Source: Luteolibacter sp. SL250
GTDB taxonomy: Bacteria; Verrucomicrobiota; Verrucomicrobiia; Verrucomicrobiales; Akkermansiaceae
DNA: 64,000 bases
Assembly (NCBI RefSeq): GCF_026625605.1
Contig: NZ_CP113054.1
Location: 620,001-684,000, forward strand
Direction of reading: 5' to 3'
In this document: positions 34,810 through 43,020 of the stretch, piece after piece
Numbering within the stretch: position 1 is the stretch's first letter
Layout of the letters: every line of letters starts with the position of its first letter
Notes under the pieces: generated by a model
What the model was told of the DNA's origin: nothing
Seen by the model: only the letters and a program-made list of their open reading frames with translations
The model's database searches: none
Translations under genes and position numbers: made by a program

Positions 34810-36809
34810 TTCGTGCGGCGGAGTTTTTCGATCACCTGGGCCCTTTTCTCCGGATCCTTGATGCGCTCCGCGTGCTTGAGCGCTTCATCGAGATGGCCGC
34901 TGAAATCATGGTTCATCAGGATCATGGAAATGGCGGGATCGCCCAGTTCCACCGGCGCGTTCAGGATCTGGAGCTGTGCCTGGGCCATGCCGGCATCGCG
35001 CTTCCTGCTTTCCTCCCCGGCATCCGCCGCAAGCTGGGAGGCGAGATCCGGTGCCAGCCGCTTGGCGACTTCCATCATTCCCCCGTTGATCCGTTCGACG
35101 ACGGTTCCGTCAGGCTGGCGGACGCTGCTGCGGGCCATTCGCGCCAGATGCCGCGCCACCATGATCTTTTCCGCTTCGGTGAAATCCACCCCTGCGAGGA
35201 ACTCCTCCAGGTCACGGGGGGCGACGCTGCCTGGCTGGAAGATGACCGGCAGTTCCTTCGCCACCTGGGAGGGTGCGAATTCACGGAACAGGGCGAGCAG
35301 GTTGGCAGTTTTTCGGACGGGTGCAGGCGGCCTCCCTTCTCCGGTGAAAGTGATGCCCGTGTTCTTCGAGCGGGTTCCCATCGTGAGGTTCCCGAAAAAT
35401 GTCGGACGTTCTGCCTCCGGCAGTGACAACACCAGTTCTCGCGCCAGCCCGGGGTCAGACAGGAGCAGGGAATCGAGCAGCGGGATGGTCAGCTCGCCGA
35501 GGCTGTCCCGGCGGGGGCTGGAAACACCCAGCTCCGGACCATAACGTTCGCGGAGATTGCCCGCCTGGAACCAGTCATATGCCGCCCGCGGGTCCGCTGC
35601 CGCCCAGTGGCCCAGAATATTCCCTGCACCGGTCCGGTTCAGGGCGCGGGGCAGGTTCACTCCTGCCGGAAATGCGGTCAGCAGGGTCTCCAATGCCAAT
35701 CGGGGATCCCGCTTTGCCAAGGTGAATGCCAGCGTGCGCAGCGTGGCGTATTTTGTATCCCGGTTCATGGTTTCCGCCGCGCCTTTCCGGATGAGTTCGA
35801 CAAGAGTGGGGGTATCGAGGTTTTCGAGATCAGCCGCATAGGCCTCCGCCTGGAGATCCGGTGTGCCGGGCATCGCATGATTGCCGAGCGACCGGCGGAT
35901 CCCATCCCAGCGGTCGCCCAGAGCGATGAAATCCAGATTCGCCGCGCCCCCCGTGGCAGTCGCGACGACCCGCTGCCGGGAAGGGGCCCCGCCTCCGGCG
36001 GGACCGCCCGGGGCGGAGGCTGTGAGTTCCCGGTTCCGCGCGGCGGCGGATGAGATGGCGGATTGCTGGACCGCCAGCGGCAGGCCGCAGACCAGCACGG
36101 CGGCGGGGATGAGGACTTTCGGTTTCATGGATAGTAGTGCGGTGATGGGACCGGTGGATGAGGGAGTGGACCAGGCGGCCGCTGCGGCGGTGGCAGCCAG
36201 CGAAACGGGTGCCGCCTTGGCGAACTCCGCGGAGAGACCTGCCGCGATGACGGAGGCGGAAAGCGCCACACCCCGCGCCCGCAGCAGCCGGGACAGCTTT
36301 TCCAGCGCGCGGCGGGATTGCTTCTGCACCGCGTCCGCGGATTTCCCCAGGATGCCGGCGATCTGCGGAAAGCTCCGGTTTCCGAAAAAATGGAGCATCA
36401 GCACGGTTCGGTCCGCTTCCGGGAGCTTGTCCAGCGCACCGTCCAGCAGCGGGACGGCGTCTGTCCAGATGGAGCCGGAGCCCGGACTGGAGGGCGTTTC
36501 TTCCGGGGGTGGCAGGTGTTTCCGCCGTTGGTAGGAGCATTCGGAGCGCATGGCCTTCAGGGATTCCAGGATGGTCGCGCGGTGCAGCCATGGGGCGAGC
36601 CGCTCCGGGTGCCGGGCCAGGTTGCCCGCCTTTCTGGCCATCGCGCACAGCACGTTCTGGCTCACCTCCTCCGCCAGCGGGCGGTTCCCTGTGCGCCGCA
36701 GCGCCGTGTGGAAGATCAACCCCAGATACCGGTCCGCCAGCGTACGGAAGGACTTTTCGTCCCGGGTCGCGGCGAAGGTGGTCAGGAGCGTGGCGTCGGA
36801 ATCCGGCAT
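34806..36809 (-). CDS. ECF sigma factor fused to a transmembrane segment and large C-terminal domain
   Basis: 667 residues. Residues ~5-90 are sigma-70 region 2 (FRTLADRYLGLIFHTALRRT, EEVSQNVLCAMARKA). Residues ~118-178 are region 4 (LDKLPEADRTVLMLHFFGNR, then an HTH around SFPQIAGILGKSADAVQKQS). A hydrophobic Ala-rich stretch (182-213) and a strong membrane segment (VLIPAAVLVCGLPLAV, ~231-247) follow, then ~420 residues of helical sequence with no known catalytic motif. Read literally, this is a membrane-tethered sigma factor with its own outside domain. Extended ECF factors are known in Planctomycetes and Verrucomicrobia. ATG 36809 was chosen because region 2 begins a few residues later. 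It overlaps the partner gene at 34809 (ATGA) and is divergent from the beta-strand-repeat protein at 36973. Confidence 0.85.
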   Translation of the reverse strand: MPDSDATLLTTFAATRDEKSFRTLADRYLGLIFHTALRRTGNRPLAEEVSQNVLCAMARKAGNLARHPERLAPWLHRATILESLKAMRSECSYQRRKHLPPPEETPSSPGSGSIWTDAVPLLDGALDKLPEADRTVLMLHFFGNRSFPQIAGILGKSADAVQKQSRRALEKLSRLLRARGVALSASVIAAGLSAEFAKAAPVSLAATAAAAAWSTPSSTGPITALLSMKPKVLIPAAVLVCGLPLAVQQSAISSAAARNRELTASAPGGPAGGGAPSRQRVVATATGGAANLDFIALGDRWDGIRRSLGNHAMPGTPDLQAEAYAADLENLDTPTLVELIRKGAAETMNRDTKYATLRTLAFTLAKRDPRLALETLLTAFPAGVNLPRALNRTGAGNILGHWAAADPRAAYDWFQAGNLRERYGPELGVSSPRRDSLGELTIPLLDSLLLSDPGLARELVLSLPEAERPTFFGNLTMGTRSKNTGITFTGEGRPPAPVRKTANLLALFREFAPSQVAKELPVIFQPGSVAPRDLEEFLAGVDFTEAEKIMVARHLARMARSSVRQPDGTVVERINGGMMEVAKRLAPDLASQLAADAGEESRKRDAGMAQAQLQILNAPVELGDPAISMILMNHDFSGHLDEALKHAERIKDPEKRAQVIEKLRRTK

Positions 36810-36921
36810 GGTTTCACAAGGGAACACCACCTCACGCCCGGATGCGGACAATTATTTTCACGCCGCATCTCCCTGCGGGCCGGGAAAATTTGATTGCCGC
36901 CGGGCGGAGGAAAGATAGGGG

Positions 36922-36949
36922 TTGGGATCATACCTTTTTGGTGTATATA
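36922..36949 (+). promoter_or_regulatory. Candidate promoter of the beta-strand-repeat protein gene
   Basis: TTGGGA, 16-bp spacer, TATATA in an AT-rich stretch, about 24 bp before the ATG at 36973. It lies in the 163-bp divergent gap shared with the ECF sigma gene. No Shine-Dalgarno sequence is visible before the ATG. Confidence 0.35.
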
Positions 36950-36972
36950 CATTTTAAAAACCCCAAAACCCG

Positions 36973-39900
36973 ATGAAACCCTCTCGCCTTCCCGCTTTCC
37001 TCCGTCGTGCTCTGGCTTTGGCCGCCCTGACCAGCCTTGGTTCCTCCCCGGCTCTGGCAGCCACCTGGTATTGGGATACTGACTCCGCGACCAGTGGCGC
37101 CCAGCAGGGGGCCGGCACATGGGCCGCCGGCGGCACAAGCTGGTGGGACGGCGCCGCCAACGTATCGTGGAACAATGCGGCCGGAAACGTCGCCCATTTC
37201 GGCAGCCAGACCAACGCGGGGATCACCGCGACGGCCGATGCAAGCCGGACAATCACGGTTTCCAACACCGTGAACGCCGCAGGGCTGGTCTTCAACGCGA
37301 CCACCGAGAACAGCTACATCCTGAGCGGCGGAGAGATTGTCCTCGCGGACGGATCGACCATCGACGTCAGGGGATCGAACAGCACCGATACGGCGACCAA
37401 GCGCCACCGCATCACCAGCACCATTTTAGGGAATAACATCAACATCACGCGCTCCACCACCACCAGTCTGGCCATGCTCCGGCTGTTCGGAAACAACGCA
37501 TGGACCGGAACCCTTTCGCTCTCCGCAGGCTCAAATGAGGGGATTTTTGTCGAAGCGCTGAACGTAGGTGCCATCAATACCCTGAGCACTGTCTCGGTTG
37601 GGGCGAACGCAAGCATGATCCTTGCCACAGGATCCACCTTCACCCCGGCGTTCACCCTCAACGGAAGCGGTGCGGCCGCCCGGGGGGCGATCCGCTTCGA
37701 CACCACCGGCGCCATTGTCTCCGGGGCGGTGACGCTGACGGGACCTTCGACGATCAACGTCAACTCCGGTATCACCGGCACCATATCAGGTCCCATCACT
37801 CAGGGCGGCCACACGCTGACTGTCACCCCAAGTGGCGGTATTCTGATCCTGAGTGGGAACAACACCCTTTCCTCTGTGAACCTGTCCGGCGGGAACCTGG
37901 CATTGTCCGGGAACAACACGATTACGGGTAACATTGCCGTCGGAGCGCACAGTCTGTCTCTGTCCGGTACCAACACGTTCACGGGAGCGGGCAAGATCAC
38001 CCTCAACGGGGGGTCGCTTACGCTCGGTCGGCCGGGTTCCTTGGGTACTGGGGCGAATCCCATCGTCCTTAACGGAGACGCCAACACGATTGTCGCCATG
38101 GTTGGCGCGGGTGGTTTCAGCGAGACTGAGTATGCCGCGCTGCCCACCATGGCAACCACCGGTGGCGGGACAGCCGCCTTCGGCATGGGTGCCCTGTCCG
38201 ACTTCACCTGGGACGGTGCCCTCTCCGGCACCCGTGGTTTTGCCAAGAGTGGTCCTGGTACCCTCACCCTCCTGGGTACCCGCTCCGACAGCGGCGGGAT
38301 CCAGATCCGTGAAGGATCGCTGCGGATCTATCAGATTGGTGATGGAGGCCAGAACTCCTCGATCGGAAGTTCCCCTTCCACCGCGTCCAGCGTGCTCCTC
38401 AGCGGCGGACGCCTGATGTATGTCGGACCGGCGGCCCAGACCGACCGGTTGTTCACCATGAGCGCCAGTTCCATGATCGACTCCTCCGGTCACGGTCCCC
38501 TCCGTTTCACCAATACCGGCACCATCGTCCACTCAGGCAATTCGGGGCGAACCCTCACTCTCACTGGCTATGCACCGGGTGAGAACAGAATCGCCAGCAT
38601 CATCCCGAACACGAGCAACAATACGGCGATTGGCGTCACCAAGCAGGGCACGGCGGCTTGGACGCTCGCCGGCACCAACACCTATACCGGGACCACCCGC
38701 AACAACGGCGGTATCCTGACCCTGGACTACAGCGCCGGGGCGGATCCCGTCAGCACCGGAGCGGTCCACCTGAACGCCGGTGAGATCCGCATCAAGGGCA
38801 CCACCGGCGGAACCACGGAGACGTTCAGCACCTTCCAGCTTGCGATTAACCAGCACACCGCGGCCACCCTGAAGTTTGAGAACCGGGTCAACCTCACCGC
38901 CACGACCTTTACCCACGGAGGCAGCACGCAGCGCAACGACCTCATCGATATCTCAAGCAATCCCAACAACTCGTTCACGATCACCGCCCTCAATTCCAAC
39001 AACGCCATGAGGGTTGTGAACGGGGTGCTCATGGCGAACGCCTCCACGACCACCAACGGCCGTGCCAACCTGATCCTGCGTGACAAGGATGGAACCTACG
39101 GGTTCCCGACGTTGAGCGGCGGAACCTCCGGCAACCTGGTCAAGATCAGCGCCTCCACCGCGGACTCCAACATTGTCACTTATACCAACGGCGCGACCGC
39201 CGTTTTCAACGACAATACCAAGAACTACAGGATCACCAAAGGGGAATACAGCGCCAGCGGGATCTGGGACACCGCCGGCAACTATGAGAACATGCTGTTC
39301 AACACCATCACGTTGGACTCGACGGCCCCTGCCGTCGCTTTTGAGAACGAGATCAGCCTGTCGTTGAACACCGGCCGCTTTTCCCCGGGGATGGGCAGCG
39401 GACAGAACAGCGGAAAAGGCATCCTGATCACAGGGAACAACAATGTGACGATCTCCAATGCCGAATTCTTCAACTCGAACACCCAGCCGATCTGGTTCCA
39501 CAATTATCTGGAGCCGAACGCCAAGTTCAAAATCGAAGCCGACTTCGACCAGCAGTTCCTCATTTTCGGCGGCACCGGATTCACCGAGCACGTGGGATTC
39601 TTCCAGAAGACGGACAACTTCTTCCTCCACGGCTCCACGGTGCGCCTTTCACGCGGCCAGATCCTCTTCCCATCGGAGGGCAACTTCCGGGTTGCGGAGG
39701 GCGGCGTCCTCGAGGTGAACGCGGACTTCTTCAGCCTCGGGCTGTATCCCGAATGGGATCAGGTGGATTTCGCGAAGCCGCTGAGAACCACCCCGGCCGG
39801 CGGCATCGCATTTTACGGAGACTCCGGAATGAGCGCCTATTCCACTGCGGCGCCGACCCCTTCGGTGCCGATCCCCAAGAGAGTGGTGCACTTCGCGACC

Positions 39901-40848
39901 TACGACATTTCCGGCGTCCCGAGCAGCCAGCAACTCGTATGGGGAGCTGATCGTTTCCTCACGCAGCCGGATTCCGAGACGGATGGGGACTACACCTTCA
40001 AGCTGTCCTCCTCCAGGGCGAACGCCATGCTGGAGTTGCGCAACAACATCAACCTCAACGGCCGCAGCCGGAAGATCGAGGTGGCGAACGGCAGTGCGGA
40101 TGTTGATGCCCTGCTCAACGGGGTTCTCAGCGGCAGTGACGCCTCCGGCATCATCAAGTCCGGGGCCGGCACGCTTCAACTCGGAGGACAGAACACCTAC
40201 AAGGGGGAGACCCGCGTCCAGGACGGAACCCTCATGGTCGGACCGGGGAACCTGCATCCTTCATCCACGATCTACATCGCCACATCCGCCACCGGTGGCG
40301 CTGGCAAGCTGCACGTCACGGGTGACGTCGCCGTCGCCGCTGTCTACATCGACGGAGCCGCCCAACCCGCGGGGAAGGTGACGAAAGAGAACGTCGTTCT
40401 CGGAGGCGGTTCCCTGTATGTCGGCAGCGCCCTCACCCCATACCAGCAGTGGGCGAACAACAACAGCCTCTCGACGGGTGAATCCGCCGCCGACTATGAC
40501 GCGGACTTCGACGGCGTGAAGAACGGCATCGAATATGCGGTGGGGACGGCTCCGAAGGGCTCGACCCCATCCGTTCTGACCCAGGTGGCAGGTGCCCCCG
40601 CGTCGGTGAGGTTCAACCGGGCGACCACTCCGGTCCGCAGCGACCTGACCCTCTATCTGGAGGCCAGTCCGGACCTGGGGGCCGCCACCTGGACGGTGCT
40701 GGCGACCAGCACTGCGGGTGCCGCGATGACCAGCAGCGTGGGCGTGAGTGCGACCGTGTCGGAATCCGCAGGCACGGTTACCGTCACCGACAACAGGACC
40801 CACGCCACCGGGAAAGTCTTTTACCGCTTGAGGGCCCAGATCCCCTGA
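36973..40848 (+). CDS. Large secreted protein with autotransporter-associated beta-strand repeats
   Basis: 1291 residues. The N terminus is a signal peptide (FLRRALALAALTSLGSSPAL, then AATWYWD). The body is rich in Gly, Thr, Asn and Ser and contains repeats of the PATR type: GFAKSGPGTLTLLGTRSDSG, AAWTLAGTNTYTGTTRNNGG and GIIKSGAGTLQLGGQNTYKG, the last followed by ETRVQDGTLMVG. These form a beta-helix. No C-terminal autotransporter barrel is present; instead the tail has a calcium-type loop (YDADFDGVKNGIEYAVG) and a beta-sandwich end (KVFYRLRAQIP) common at the C termini of verrucomicrobial extracellular proteins. Likely a cell-surface adhesin or matrix protein. It is divergent from the extended sigma factor, which could control it. 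A terminator follows. Confidence 0.85.
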   Translation: MKPSRLPAFLRRALALAALTSLGSSPALAATWYWDTDSATSGAQQGAGTWAAGGTSWWDGAANVSWNNAAGNVAHFGSQTNAGITATADASRTITVSNTVNAAGLVFNATTENSYILSGGEIVLADGSTIDVRGSNSTDTATKRHRITSTILGNNINITRSTTTSLAMLRLFGNNAWTGTLSLSAGSNEGIFVEALNVGAINTLSTVSVGANASMILATGSTFTPAFTLNGSGAAARGAIRFDTTGAIVSGAVTLTGPSTINVNSGITGTISGPITQGGHTLTVTPSGGILILSGNNTLSSVNLSGGNLALSGNNTITGNIAVGAHSLSLSGTNTFTGAGKITLNGGSLTLGRPGSLGTGANPIVLNGDANTIVAMVGAGGFSETEYAALPTMATTGGGTAAFGMGALSDFTWDGALSGTRGFAKSGPGTLTLLGTRSDSGGIQIREGSLRIYQIGDGGQNSSIGSSPSTASSVLLSGGRLMYVGPAAQTDRLFTMSASSMIDSSGHGPLRFTNTGTIVHSGNSGRTLTLTGYAPGENRIASIIPNTSNNTAIGVTKQGTAAWTLAGTNTYTGTTRNNGGILTLDYSAGADPVSTGAVHLNAGEIRIKGTTGGTTETFSTFQLAINQHTAATLKFENRVNLTATTFTHGGSTQRNDLIDISSNPNNSFTITALNSNNAMRVVNGVLMANASTTTNGRANLILRDKDGTYGFPTLSGGTSGNLVKISASTADSNIVTYTNGATAVFNDNTKNYRITKGEYSASGIWDTAGNYENMLFNTITLDSTAPAVAFENEISLSLNTGRFSPGMGSGQNSGKGILITGNNNVTISNAEFFNSNTQPIWFHNYLEPNAKFKIEADFDQQFLIFGGTGFTEHVGFFQKTDNFFLHGSTVRLSRGQILFPSEGNFRVAEGGVLEVNADFFSLGLYPEWDQVDFAKPLRTTPAGGIAFYGDSGMSAYSTAAPTPSVPIPKRVVHFATYDISGVPSSQQLVWGADRFLTQPDSETDGDYTFKLSSSRANAMLELRNNINLNGRSRKIEVANGSADVDALLNGVLSGSDASGIIKSGAGTLQLGGQNTYKGETRVQDGTLMVGPGNLHPSSTIYIATSATGGAGKLHVTGDVAVAAVYIDGAAQPAGKVTKENVVLGGGSLYVGSALTPYQQWANNNSLSTGESAADYDADFDGVKNGIEYAVGTAPKGSTPSVLTQVAGAPASVRFNRATTPVRSDLTLYLEASPDLGAATWTVLATSTAGAAMTSSVGVSATVSESAGTVTVTDNRTHATGKVFYRLRAQIP

Positions 40849-40873
40849 CGCGGGGTTTTGTTCCGGCATTTCC

Positions 40874-40916
40874 GCGGCGCGGCTCCTGGATTCGGGAGTT
40901 GCGCCGCTTTGCTTTT
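40874..40916 (+). terminator. Terminator after the beta-strand-repeat protein gene
   Basis: GCGGCGC (40874) pairs with GCGCCGC (40901), with an inner CTCC/GGAG pairing, followed by TTTGCTTTT. It starts 25 bp after the stop codon. Confidence 0.75.
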
Positions 40917-40941
40917 CGCTCACTCTCGGGCCGCAAATCCT

Positions 40942-41799
40942 ATGAACCGACGCAAACTTCTCACGATGGTGCCAGCCGCCGCGGCCCTTCTTTCGCTCCG
41001 CTCGAAAGCCGCCCCCATCCCGGCCTCCGCCGCCACCCAGGCCGGCTTCGCCATTTCCGTCCAGTGCTGGTCGCTGAAGGAATTCACCCTCTTCGAAGCC
41101 ATCGAAAAGGCCGCTTCCGCCGGTGCCACCGGGGTCGAGATCTTCCCCGGCCAGAAGCTTTCCCCGGAGGATGACACGAAGCTGGGGCCGGACATGGCGG
41201 ACGACAAGATCCAGGCTCTGAAGGCCCACCTCGAGAAGAACAAGATCGCCGCCGTGAACTTCGGCGTCACCGGCATCGACAAGGACGAGGCGAAGGCCCG
41301 ACCGGTGTTTGAGTTCGCGAAAAAACTCGGCCTCTACGGCGTCACCACCGAGTCGCTGGGCTCCCTCGACACGCTTGAGAAACTGGCGAAGGAATACGAC
41401 GTGAAGGTCTGCTTCCACAACCATCCGAAGCCAACGGCTCTCTGGAATCCGGACACCATTTGGAATGCCATCAAGGACCGCCATGAGAACATCGGCTTCT
41501 GCGCGGACCTCGGCCACTGGGCCACCTCGGGCCTGGACCCGCTCGAAGTCATCAAAAAGATCGCTCCGCGCGTCCGCTCCTTCCACATGAAGGACCGCGA
41601 GATCGTCGGCAAGCCGAGCCGCGACCGCCCGTTCGGCACCGGCGTGATCGACAACTTCGCCATCCTCGATGAGGTCCGCAAACACGGCTTCGCCGGCAAC
41701 GTCACCATCGAGTACGAATTCAACTGGAAAAACAACGTCACGGAGATCGCCCAGTGCGTCGGCTACCTCCGCGCCTACTCCGCCACCCGCAAGGGCTGA
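40942..41799 (+). CDS. Secreted TIM-barrel sugar phosphate isomerase/epimerase-like protein
   Basis: 285 residues, xylose-isomerase-like TIM barrel (AP endonuclease family 2 fold). The N terminus MNRRKLLTMVPAAAALLSL is a Tat-like or Sec signal with an RR pair. Barrel markers are FAISVQCWSLKEF, GVEIFPG, VCFHNHPKP (metal-binding His), GFCADLGHWATSGLDP (Asp/His metal ligands) and FHMKDRE. It probably acts on a sugar in the periplasm with a divalent metal. Start 40942 is chosen for the RR signal; the upstream open frame runs through the terminator of the preceding gene. A terminator follows the gene. Confidence 0.88.
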   Translation: MNRRKLLTMVPAAAALLSLRSKAAPIPASAATQAGFAISVQCWSLKEFTLFEAIEKAASAGATGVEIFPGQKLSPEDDTKLGPDMADDKIQALKAHLEKNKIAAVNFGVTGIDKDEAKARPVFEFAKKLGLYGVTTESLGSLDTLEKLAKEYDVKVCFHNHPKPTALWNPDTIWNAIKDRHENIGFCADLGHWATSGLDPLEVIKKIAPRVRSFHMKDREIVGKPSRDRPFGTGVIDNFAILDEVRKHGFAGNVTIEYEFNWKNNVTEIAQCVGYLRAYSATRKG

Positions 41800-41818
41800 T
41801 CCGCCTGTAGCATTCACG

Positions 41819-41853
41819 AAGCCCCGCCCGCACCTGCGGCCGGGGCTTTTCTT
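41819..41853 (+). terminator. Terminator after the TIM-barrel gene
   Basis: AAGCCCCG (41819) pairs with CGGGGCTT (41841), with inner CCGCA/TGCGG pairing, followed by TTCTTG. It starts 20 bp after the stop codon. Confidence 0.78.
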
Positions 41854-41889
41854 GTCTCAAAGGGATAGCGGGCTGTGGTCCGGTCGTTG

Positions 41890-42351
41890 TTACTTCCCGT
41901 CGATCCTCCTCAGCTTCGGTTTGAGCACCGTCCCATCCATCAGCACCACCCGGTGGCTCTCGGCGTTGTCGTCCACCTTCAGAGTGATGAGATAGTAGCT
42001 GATCCTTTTCCCCGCCTTGTTGTCCTCCATCAGGTCGAGCTTCCGGACAGGCAGTCCACCGGATTCCGGTTTCGGCTCCACTGAAGCGGATGCCAGCTCG
42101 ATCGCCTTCGCGGCGGAAAGCGGAGGCATGCCCGATGCGTGGGGCAGCCGCGCGAGCAGCTCGGAGCCGATGAAGAATTCATAGATGAACTGGAGGTCAT
42201 CCCCCTTCGGATCGGCCTTCAGTGTCGGGTCCAGCATCACGGCATCCGGCACCGCGACCGTAGGTCCTGCATGGAACAGGATCTCCTCCGCATGCGAGGA
42301 GCAGGGGAACACCAAGCCCAGACATGCCAACGCTGGAATGAACGATTTCAT
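41890..42351 (-). CDS. Secreted hypothetical protein
   Basis: 153 residues with a signal peptide (MKSFIPALACLGLVFPCSSH, cleavage near AEE). The mature part has LLARLPHASGMPPLSAAKAI and a C-terminal beta-rich part (RISYYLITLKVDD, HRVVLMDGTVLKPKLRRIDG). The alternation of a helix around SAAKAIELA with such strands is reminiscent of small PepSY-like domains, but I cannot assign a family. The ATG overlaps the stop of the GNAT gene (ATGA), so it is the second gene of that transcript. Confidence 0.65.
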   Translation of the reverse strand: MKSFIPALACLGLVFPCSSHAEEILFHAGPTVAVPDAVMLDPTLKADPKGDDLQFIYEFFIGSELLARLPHASGMPPLSAAKAIELASASVEPKPESGGLPVRKLDLMEDNKAGKRISYYLITLKVDDNAESHRVVLMDGTVLKPKLRRIDGK

Positions 42352-42896
42352 GGTCCTGCCATCATTTCCCGAATGTCCCGCGGAGTCCATTCCTTCCGCA
42401 GCCGGATCTCCGCCAGCTCCGCCCCGCCGATCCGGATTCTCTTCGTCATGCCTTCCGCTGTGAAGCCCAGCCGTTGGTAGAAACCGATGCCGCGCTGGTT
42501 CTGTTCCAGCACCCACAGTGTGATGGGAGATCCGGATGGGAAATGGCGCTCCATGGCTTCCATCAATTTTTTTCCGCTGCCGCCGCCCCAGCAGTCAGGG
42601 GAGACATAGATGGCGTGGATCTCGGATGTCTTCGCTCCATCGTCATCGCGGCTGCCGCCACCGGAAATCCAACCGGTGATCGATCCTTCCCGGACGGATA
42701 CCAGCGTGATACTCCCGCTTCCGGCGAGTTCGCCCTCCCAGAAAGCGGTGTGTTTTCCGATGGAAAGCGCGGCCAGATGGTCACCCGGCAGGATACCCGC
42801 GTACGCCGCCTGCCAGCAGCGGACATGGATGTCCGCGATGGCCGGTGCATCCGCAGGGACGGCGTCGCGTATCTGGATTTCATCCGGCATTCGCAT
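42348..42896 (-). CDS. GNAT-family N-acetyltransferase
   Basis: 182 residues with the GNAT fold. It opens with IQIRDAVPADAPAIADIHVR, a common start in this family, then HAIYVSPDCWGGGSGKKLME, in which CWGGGSGKKL is the acetyl-CoA pyrophosphate loop (Q/RxxGxG/A variant), and ITLWVLEQNQRGIGFYQRLG, the typical beta5 segment with N and Y positions near the active site. Expected to transfer an acetyl group to an amine of unknown identity. The first ATG at 42896 and an in-frame ATG two codons on are both possible. It overlaps the downstream secreted protein gene by 4 bp. Confidence 0.88.
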   Translation of the reverse strand: MRMPDEIQIRDAVPADAPAIADIHVRCWQAAYAGILPGDHLAALSIGKHTAFWEGELAGSGSITLVSVREGSITGWISGGGSRDDDGAKTSEIHAIYVSPDCWGGGSGKKLMEAMERHFPSGSPITLWVLEQNQRGIGFYQRLGFTAEGMTKRIRIGGAELAEIRLRKEWTPRDIREMMAGP

Positions 42897-42962
42897 TCAT
42901 TGGGAAAATCCCGCCAGGCGGGAAATTTGTCTGCATGACGGTCGAAGCTGGTGCGCCATGCC

Positions 42963-42996
42963 AAAGAAAAACCCGGCCCCTTGCGGAGGCCGGGCT
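42963..42996 (-). terminator. Terminator after the FAD oxidoreductase gene
   Basis: On the minus strand CCCGGCC...GGCCGGG (inner CC/GG pairs) is followed by TTTTTCTTT. It starts 25 bp beyond the stop of the FAD oxidoreductase gene. Confidence 0.82.
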
Positions 42997-43020
42997 TCAG
43001 GAAAGGTTGGTGATGGAGTC

